A stretch of DNA of 64,000 nt, taken from NCBI RefSeq assembly GCF_900111445.1, contig NZ_FOHE01000011.1, forward strand, positions 62,001 to 126,000, written 5' to 3'. A program made the position numbers and the translations under genes. How positions within the stretch are numbered: the stretch's first letter is position 1; each line of letters starts with the position of its first letter. The stretch is from Oceanobacillus limi (lineage in GTDB: Bacteria; Bacillota; Bacilli; Bacillales; Amphibacillaceae). The notes beneath the pieces are model-generated. The model searched no databases. It was given only the letters and a program-made list of their open reading frames with translations, and had not been told where the DNA came from. This document shows, one piece after another, positions 58,287-64,000 of this stretch.

Positions 58287-59489
58287 TCACTGGAGATTTT
58301 CAAATAAAGAAAACATTGGTATGACAACAGCAGCTATAATACTTCCTACCATAACGGTTAACACAATAATCATGAGTGGTTCAATCAGTGTTTTAATTCG
58401 GTTCGATAACTGATCAACTTCCTCCTCATAGAAATCAGAGACCTTTTGTAGCATTTGGTCAAGTGTTCCTGTTTTTTCCCCAATTTGAATCATTTGTGTA
58501 ACCAATGTCGGAAATGCCCAGTGTCCTATCATCGGCTTGGTAATAGATTGACCAACTTCAAGGGATTTACGCGATTGCTCTAATGTAGATTTTATTACCC
58601 TGTTGCCTACAACTTTTTCGGTAATCTCGACTGATTCTAAAATGGGAACAGCACTATTTACTAACGTGCTTAACGTTTGGGTCATTCGTACTAATGCACC
58701 TTTATGAACCAATATACCTAAAAAAGGAAACTTCATTTTTACAATATCCATTCGATATGCGAACTGATCATACTTCTCATGCAAATATTTATAAAGTATG
58801 ATGGCTACTAAAATTAACATTAGAATAATCCACCAGTAAGTACCGACGATCTCACTTAAATGTAAAATAAAAAGGGTAAATGCAGGAATATCTTCACCAA
58901 ATGAATTAAACATAGTAATAAACTGTGGAACAACAAAAACCAATAGGAAAATGCTTAATAATAGTGTAATCACACCTACTACACTAGGGTAAATTAACGC
59001 AGATACGACTTTTTGTCTATTTTGGTATTGCTTCTCAAAATAATCAGCCATTTGGTTTAGAATTTCATCTAACTTACCACTAGCTTCACCCGCACGAATC
59101 ATATTAATTAATAAAGGTGGAAAAATTTTCGGATGCCGTTCGGCCGATTTAGAAAGTGCTTGTCCTTGATCTAGCTGTTGATCAATATCCGCTAAGGCAT
59201 TTTTTAACGGTTTACTTTCCGTTTGTTCAATCATTGTTTTTGTAGCTTCTGAAATAGAAATGCCTGCATGTATTAATGTTGCATATTGCCTTAAAAATAG
59301 TACAAAATCCTTATGATTTACCTTTTTCGTAATGGTAAGATCCTTGTTCCATAGCTTTGTTTCTTCAATTTCTAATATAACAAGTCCATTTTTTTCTAAA
59401 GCCAATAGTGCTTCCTTTTTTGTATTTGCATCAATCTTCCCTTTTACTTTTTCTCCAGAGGAATTTTTTCCACTATATTGGAAATTCAT
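58287..59489 (-). CDS. pilC: Type IV pilus inner-membrane platform protein PilC
   Basis: 400-residue GspF/PilC protein with two homologous helical domains (about 65-190 and 265-385) and three transmembrane helices (about 165-190, 215-235 and 370-395). FLRQYATLIHAGISISEA and MIRAGEASGKLDEIL are the family motifs, repeated in MTQTLSTLVNSAVPI and MIQIGEKTGTLDQML. Ends next to pilA. Confidence 0.95.
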   Translation of the reverse strand: MNFQYSGKNSSGEKVKGKIDANTKKEALLALEKNGLVILEIEETKLWNKDLTITKKVNHKDFVLFLRQYATLIHAGISISEATKTMIEQTESKPLKNALADIDQQLDQGQALSKSAERHPKIFPPLLINMIRAGEASGKLDEILNQMADYFEKQYQNRQKVVSALIYPSVVGVITLLLSIFLLVFVVPQFITMFNSFGEDIPAFTLFILHLSEIVGTYWWIILMLILVAIILYKYLHEKYDQFAYRMDIVKMKFPFLGILVHKGALVRMTQTLSTLVNSAVPILESVEITEKVVGNRVIKSTLEQSRKSLEVGQSITKPMIGHWAFPTLVTQMIQIGEKTGTLDQMLQKVSDFYEEEVDQLSNRIKTLIEPLMIIVLTVMVGSIIAAVVIPMFSLFENLQ

Positions 59490-59491
59490 GT

Positions 59492-60532
59492 TTAATTACT
59501 CCCTTCGTGAATAAAAGGAGAAGCCGATTCATAAGAAATTTGATCCTCTTGAAGCAAACGTTTAATATCCATTTCCAACGTATGCATACCTTGATCTTTG
59601 GATGTTTGTAAAACATTTTGCACTTGATGAAGTTTTTCGTTTCGAATCAAATTTTTAACTGCAGATGTGTTTACTAATACTTCCGTTGCCACTCTTCTTC
59701 CTTGATTATCACTTGTTATCAATAAGCGTTGGGAGATAACCGCTTTTAGAATGCTTGATAATTGTATCCGGATTTGCGTCTGTTGTTCGGCTGGGAATAC
59801 ATCGATAATTCGTTCGATCGTCGAAACTGCACCAGTTGTGTGAAGTGTTGCGAATACCAAATGCCCTGTCTCAGCAGCTGTAATTGCGGTTGATATCGTT
59901 TCTAAATCTCGCATCTCCCCAACTAGAATGACATCAGGATCTTGTCTTAAACTAGCACGTAAACCTCCGGCAAAACTATTTGTATCAAAACCCACTTCTC
60001 GTTGATCAATTACGGATTGATCATGAGCGTGCATATACTCAATTGGATCTTCAAGTGTAATAATATGCTTTTTCATTGTTCGATTCATGTAGTTAATCAT
60101 AGAAGCGAGTGTTGTACTTTTACCACTACCCGTTGGACCGGTAACTAAAACTAGTCCCTGCTCGTAATTAATTATCCCTTTAACAATAGACGGTAGATGT
60201 AACTCCTCGATTGATGGAATCTGGGAGGGTACGATTCGAATTGCCAATGATACATCTCCACGTTGATAAAATGCATTAATACGAAATCTAGATAAGTCAC
60301 GAATTCCATAAGAGAAGTCTAGTTCGCGATTAATCACTAGTTGCTCCAATTTTTCTTTTGAGAGTATGGACTGGACAATTTGTTCCGTATCTTTTTGTTC
60401 TAATTTTTTCATATTTTGTTCTGTTAATCTTCCATTCACACGATAAATAGGAGCTTTTCCAACAGTTAAGTGTACATCAGATGCTTTTTGATTGATTGCT
60501 TCGACTAACCACATCTCAAATTGCTCTTTCAT
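59492..60532 (-). CDS. pilT: Pilus retraction ATPase PilT
   Basis: 346-residue hexameric motor that retracts pili. Walker A GPTGSGKST, Asp box ITLEDPIEYMH, Walker B DPDVILVGEMRD, His box TGHLVFATLHT, and the C-terminal PilT signature AVKNLIRNEKLHQVQN (AIRNLIRE motif). Needed for twitching or DNA-uptake-like retraction; absent from typical ComG systems. Two bases before pilC. Confidence 0.95.
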   Translation of the reverse strand: MKEQFEMWLVEAINQKASDVHLTVGKAPIYRVNGRLTEQNMKKLEQKDTEQIVQSILSKEKLEQLVINRELDFSYGIRDLSRFRINAFYQRGDVSLAIRIVPSQIPSIEELHLPSIVKGIINYEQGLVLVTGPTGSGKSTTLASMINYMNRTMKKHIITLEDPIEYMHAHDQSVIDQREVGFDTNSFAGGLRASLRQDPDVILVGEMRDLETISTAITAAETGHLVFATLHTTGAVSTIERIIDVFPAEQQTQIRIQLSSILKAVISQRLLITSDNQGRRVATEVLVNTSAVKNLIRNEKLHQVQNVLQTSKDQGMHTLEMDIKRLLQEDQISYESASPFIHEGSN

Positions 60533-60543
60533 ATCTAATCCTC

Positions 60544-62169
60544 CTAGACGCTAATGGATACTTGCATAATTTCCTCCATAGTCGTTAACCCATCTTTCAT
60601 TTTCTGCAGTCCATCCTGAATGAGAAATTCCATCCCTTGCTCTTTAGCATAAGCTCGCAATTCAGATATCGATTTATTATTCAGTAACATACTACGCATT
60701 CTATCATCAATTACAAGAACCTCATGGATGGCAATTCTTCCCCTATATCCATTATGATGGCAGGTGCTGCATCCCTCTCCAAAATAAACGCGATCTACTT
60801 CCATTCCATTTTTAGCATATATTTCTTTTTCCATTTCGGTTGGTTTACGATCTGCTATACAATCCCGACAAATTCTTCTTACCAACCGTTGTGCAACCAC
60901 ACCTGTCAAAGATGACACAACAAGATACGGTTCAATTCCCATATCAATTAACCGAGGCACTGTATCTAATGCGCTATTTGTGTGCAATGTACTAAAAACT
61001 AAATGGCCGGTCAACGAAGCACGAACTGCAATTTCAGCTGTTTCTTGGTCCCGGATCTCCCCAACCATAATAATATTTGGATCTTGACGTAGAATGGAAC
61101 GTAACCCATCCGCAAAAGTTAAGCCAACTGCGCTGTTTACTTGTACCTGGTTAATTCCTTCCATTTGATACTCAACCGGATCTTCAATCGTAACAATGTT
61201 GACATTTTCTTTATTTAAATAATTAAGAGCTCCATATAATGTTGATGTTTTACCTGAACCAGTTGGACCTGTTAGCAGAACTAAACCAGATGGCTGCTTG
61301 ATTAGTTTTAGGTATTTTTTATAATTTTCTGCTGAAAAATTTAATTCGCTCAAATTCATTAATGCATTATTTAAATCCAATATTCGAATCACTATTTTTT
61401 CACCATGAACCGTTGGAAGAGATGAAATACGCAAGTCTACTGGTGTGACACCAACACTCGTTTTAATTCGACCATCCTGAGGTAATCGGGTTTGCGTAAT
61501 ATTTAAGTTGGCCAATATTTTTATCCGAGCGATGAGTGAATTTTGTAAGAACTTTTGAACAGTCTTTTCAGTATGTAGTCTTCCATCAATACGATAGCGA
61601 ATGTGTACATCTGCTTCATGTGGATCAATGTGTATATCACTAGCTTTCAGTTGGACACCTGTAGTTAAAATTTGATCTAATAGCCGTATAATTGCCTCTT
61701 CATCATCTTCAGATGTGTTTTCGATCATGGACTCTGAGTTCTGATTATAATAATATTTGTTTATAGCAAAAAGAATATCATCCTTTGTAGCAATGACGGG
61801 TTTAATATTAAACCCTGTAGCCAATTCCAAATCATCAATGACATAGTAGTCCATCGGATCTTTCATTGCCACTAGTAGAGCATTGTCCTCAACCTTTAAA
61901 GGAATGATATAATTCTGTTGCGCCATTTCCTGAGGTACAAATCCTAGTACGTGTTCATCAATTGGATACTGATAAAGAGAAACATGCGGTATGCCTAACT
62001 GAAATTCTAACACTTCTATTAATTGTTGTTCTGTTATATATCCACGCTTGAGCATTACATCTCCAAGCTTTTGATCTGGCTTTTTGTCCTCTAACGCTTC
62101 CTGGATTTGGTCTTCTGTAACCAGACCCGCATCCTTTAATAGGTCTCCTAGGCGTTTACGCTGCGCCAT
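60544..62169 (-). CDS. pilB: Pilus extension ATPase PilB with MshEN-type N-terminus
   Basis: 541-residue GspE/PilB motor. N-terminal MshEN-type domain with two tandem 24-residue repeats (from residue 5: RLGDLLKDAGLVTEDQIQEA; from about 34: KLGDVMLKRGYITEQQLIEV) of the sort that binds c-di-GMP. Core: Walker A GPTGSGKTS, Walker B PNIIMVGEIRD, His box TGHLVFSTLHT and a tetracysteine metal motif (CRDC .. CSTC). RBS GTGAGGCG. First motor of the operon. Confidence 0.95.
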   Translation of the reverse strand: MAQRKRLGDLLKDAGLVTEDQIQEALEDKKPDQKLGDVMLKRGYITEQQLIEVLEFQLGIPHVSLYQYPIDEHVLGFVPQEMAQQNYIIPLKVEDNALLVAMKDPMDYYVIDDLELATGFNIKPVIATKDDILFAINKYYYNQNSESMIENTSEDDEEAIIRLLDQILTTGVQLKASDIHIDPHEADVHIRYRIDGRLHTEKTVQKFLQNSLIARIKILANLNITQTRLPQDGRIKTSVGVTPVDLRISSLPTVHGEKIVIRILDLNNALMNLSELNFSAENYKKYLKLIKQPSGLVLLTGPTGSGKTSTLYGALNYLNKENVNIVTIEDPVEYQMEGINQVQVNSAVGLTFADGLRSILRQDPNIIMVGEIRDQETAEIAVRASLTGHLVFSTLHTNSALDTVPRLIDMGIEPYLVVSSLTGVVAQRLVRRICRDCIADRKPTEMEKEIYAKNGMEVDRVYFGEGCSTCHHNGYRGRIAIHEVLVIDDRMRSMLLNNKSISELRAYAKEQGMEFLIQDGLQKMKDGLTTMEEIMQVSISV

Positions 62170-62185
62170 ATCTTCGCCTCACTTT

Positions 62186-62647
62186 CTAGTTTTGCGTTAA
62201 CGCAATTGTTACGCTGCTGTTTTCTACAACTTCTTTCCCACGAGCAGTTCCAATACTGTCAAATTCAATAACTATCTCCTCTAGATCATCCGTACTTGTG
62301 TAATGCAATGTAGGAAGTACTAATTCAAAATACCTATTCCCATCTTCAATTACTTTTACCCCACTTAGTGTATCGTTAAGCGTATTAATTTCCGAAATTA
62401 AATCTTGAATACTCCCTTCATCTACTACTTGTTGAAAGAGATCTCGGTTTTCTTCGAAGTGATATTGGTAATAGTCTATCCCCATTTCAGCAATATTCGT
62501 TGCATCCATGTTATCCTCCATAATTACAATCTGCTTTGTTGTATTTGAAACTTGATAGAACAAAGTCATTATAAATAATAGCAATAAAGTTATGAGAGAA
62601 AGTGTTAATACTAGTGCAGCACCATGCTCATTTTGAAGTTTACTCAT
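62186..62647 (-). CDS. PilX/GspK-like minor pilin
   Basis: 153-residue protein whose class III leader is short (MSKLQNEHG) and cleaved before A10. The helix GAALVLTLSLITLLLLFIMT lacks Glu5 of the mature pilin (Leu instead), as in GspK/PilX tip proteins. The rest is strand-rich. ATG 62647 overlaps the preceding gene by 8 bp; AAGGTG ribosome binding site. Probably part of the tip initiation complex. Confidence 0.82.
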   Translation of the reverse strand: MSKLQNEHGAALVLTLSLITLLLLFIMTLFYQVSNTTKQIVIMEDNMDATNIAEMGIDYYQYHFEENRDLFQQVVDEGSIQDLISEINTLNDTLSGVKVIEDGNRYFELVLPTLHYTSTDDLEEIVIEFDSIGTARGKEVVENSSVTIALTQN

Positions 62648-63071
62648 CGAGTTCACCTTCTAAATAAATATATGTATCGCTGAAAATCCTTCCTGGGTCA
62701 TCTGTTTGATGAATCTGTATTTGTGTCCGATACAAGTCTAACTCTTCTTCCTTACATCCACGGATAACTGGATAATAACCTTCTAAGTATATAAATTCGT
62801 TACTTATGTTTCGAACATCAAATGGATCACTCATGGCTGGACAGGAAGTATTAAAGTTGGTGTGTATGTTTGAATGGTTTTCTAAATCAAAAATGACTTG
62901 ATCCATCAAGTTGCCTGATTTCAATTGTCCTTCTGATTGATTTGTCCAATTTATTATTTGTGGAAAAATAGGTAAAAATATTGCAATTACCATGCTTAAT
63001 AGTGCAATAGATGCTATAATCTCAATAAGAGTAAAGCCATCGCGATTAACAATCCATTTTTTTATTAACAT
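62640..63071 (-). CDS. Minor pilin-like protein
   Basis: 143-residue prepilin. Leader of 12 residues ending D-G, cleaved before F13 (GFTLIEIIASIALLSMVIAIF), Glu5 present. C-terminal domain has two cysteines (CPAM and GCKEEE) that may pair outside the cell. First gene of the operon behind the promoter at 63112-63140. Similar to PilV/ComGD-type initiators. Confidence 0.87.
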   Translation of the reverse strand: MLIKKWIVNRDGFTLIEIIASIALLSMVIAIFLPIFPQIINWTNQSEGQLKSGNLMDQVIFDLENHSNIHTNFNTSCPAMSDPFDVRNISNEFIYLEGYYPVIRGCKEEELDLYRTQIQIHQTDDPGRIFSDTYIYLEGELDE

Positions 63072-63111
63072 AGAGTTCACTCCACGAACGTGACTTTCTT
63101 CCTATTATATC

Positions 63112-63140
63112 ATTATACTGGACGTGAAAAAACATGATAA
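63112..63140 (-). promoter_or_regulatory. Predicted promoter of the pilus operon
   Basis: Minus-strand TTATCA (63135-63140), 17-bp spacer, TATAAT (63112-63117). The -35 box lies inside the start of the divergent minor-pilin gene, so the two directions may compete. Confidence 0.6.
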
Positions 63141-64000
63141 TTCGACAATTTAAAAATGAAAAAGGAATAACTTTGATAGAATTACTTGCTGCACTTAGTT
63201 TACTTTCAATAGTTATCATTCTATCAGGCTCTCTTCTTTCTCAAATCATGAAGGGAGAGGGGTCCTCAAGTAGTCAGGTTTCCATTAATCAAAAAACCAA
63301 TGTGCTTATTAACGAACTCAGAGAGAACTATTTAAACAGGATCGACAACCTTTCAAGCGACACATTCAACCTTTGTTTTAGTGGTTATGAGGATATTTCT
63401 GTTATAAAAGTTGTTATTAATAAAAATCAGGAGTTAAATATCATTGATAATTGCATTGAGGGGATAAAGAATCAAAAAAATCTTCCAATCCGAATTGTTA
63501 CTAGAAATAATTTAGGACAAGAGCTAACTGTCGAAACGGTTTTTAACAAAATGGAAGAATTAACAATGAATATAAATTTAAACAATAACGAAGATTTTGA
63601 TAGTAAGGATGACTTCGAATCGATTACAAATGACAAGTCTGGTTATTCCCCTGGAGACACCCAAGAAAATTGCAATTTTATTGGGTATACAAGTTTTACA
63701 CAACATCAAATTGGTCCCTGGAATTCGTGTAATAACCCAACAGTTGTCGATGGTAGTGCATGGTTTAAAAACAACATTTCTTTCCATAGTACTATACATT
63801 TTACAAGTGGTATTAACTTCTTCGCTGATAATATATTCAATTTAGAATCAAACTCAGAATTAACGATTGAGAATAATGCACGTTTGGAAGGACAATCAAC
63901 TTTAAAATCTAATAGTAAAATGACGGTTAATAATTTATTAATTTTGGATAAATTTACTTTACAGTCCAACTCTCAACTAAATACACAAGGTGGATTCAGA
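63134..64000 (+). CDS. Large minor pilin with extended C-terminal domain (runs off the window)
   Basis: Open frame of 289 codons with no stop before the edge. Leader of 11 residues ending K-G, cleaved before I12 (GITLIELLAALSLLSIVIIL), Glu5 present. After the helix come a strand-rich domain with cysteines and, from about residue 210, short repeated stretches of the type (S/N)xSxLxxxN, for example NLESNSELTIEN and TLQSNSQLNTQ, like a beta-solenoid or adhesin. Weak ribosome binding site (GGACGTG). Divergent from the pilus operon, 62 bp apart. Could be a pilus-tip adhesin. Confidence 0.85.
   Translation, partial: MIIRQFKNEKGITLIELLAALSLLSIVIILSGSLLSQIMKGEGSSSSQVSINQKTNVLINELRENYLNRIDNLSSDTFNLCFSGYEDISVIKVVINKNQELNIIDNCIEGIKNQKNLPIRIVTRNNLGQELTVETVFNKMEELTMNINLNNNEDFDSKDDFESITNDKSGYSPGDTQENCNFIGYTSFTQHQIGPWNSCNNPTVVDGSAWFKNNISFHSTIHFTSGINFFADNIFNLESNSELTIENNARLEGQSTLKSNSKMTVNNLLILDKFTLQSNSQLNTQGGFR

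Overview
The window looks like chromosomal DNA of a low-GC, endospore-forming member of the Bacillaceae. Support comes from a small acid-soluble spore protein (SspI), sporulation membrane proteins (YtvI-, YtrH-, YtrI- and YtxC-like), T-box leaders, and gene order that closely follows the Bacillus subtilis pheS/thrS/dnaI/polA/citZ/pfkA/accDA/dnaE region. Protein character and intergenic repeats suggest a salt-tolerant Oceanobacillus/Virgibacillus/Gracilibacillus-type genus, but the sequence alone does not name it.

Layout. 1-6.9 kb: rnhC, a structured relic resembling the right end/guide-RNA region of an IS200/IS605-type TnpB element, a small orphan gene, pheST with a Phe T-box, a SpoU methylase and sspI. 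7.2-12.6 kb: an accessory operon (membrane-anchored protein of unknown function plus a two-permease ABC-2 exporter) and a lytic transglycosylase. 12.7-20.3 kb: M42 peptidase, dUTPase, a sigma-W-type promoter with ysdB, a GC-rich intergenic repeat, a TVP38-family membrane protein, ysdA, the infC-rpmI-rplT operon (AUU start, L20-type leader) and thrS with a Thr T-box. 20.4-30.6 kb: ytxC, dnaI, dnaB, nrdR, gapB with two CcpN-type boxes, coaE, mutM and polA. 30.7-46.4 kb: central metabolism and signalling (serine hydrolase remnant, phoPR, MaoC-like protein, mdh-icd-citZ, ytvI, fxsA, pyk-pfkA, accA-accD, a GntR regulator, malic enzyme with a FadR-type operator). 46.4-54.8 kb: hairpin repeats, dnaE, ytrHI, nrnA, ytpI, ytoI and small genes. 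54.8-64 kb: a complete type IV pilus locus (minor pilins, pilB, pilT, pilC, pilA, pilD, pilM, pilN, pilO) with a divergent, very large minor-pilin gene running off the right edge.

How it works together. Most genes are housekeeping. Three parts are accessory or unusual: the pilus locus, which carries both extension (PilB) and retraction (PilT) ATPases and so predicts dynamic pili in a Gram-positive spore former; the ABC-2 operon; and the mobile-element relic. Control signals seen directly include two T-boxes, an AUU start for IF3, paired CcpN-like boxes at gapB, a FadR-type palindrome at the malic enzyme promoter, a sigma-W-like promoter at ysdB, and many intrinsic terminators. Three of those terminators share nearly the same stem sequence. 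No CRISPR array, tRNA, rRNA or intact insertion sequence was found.
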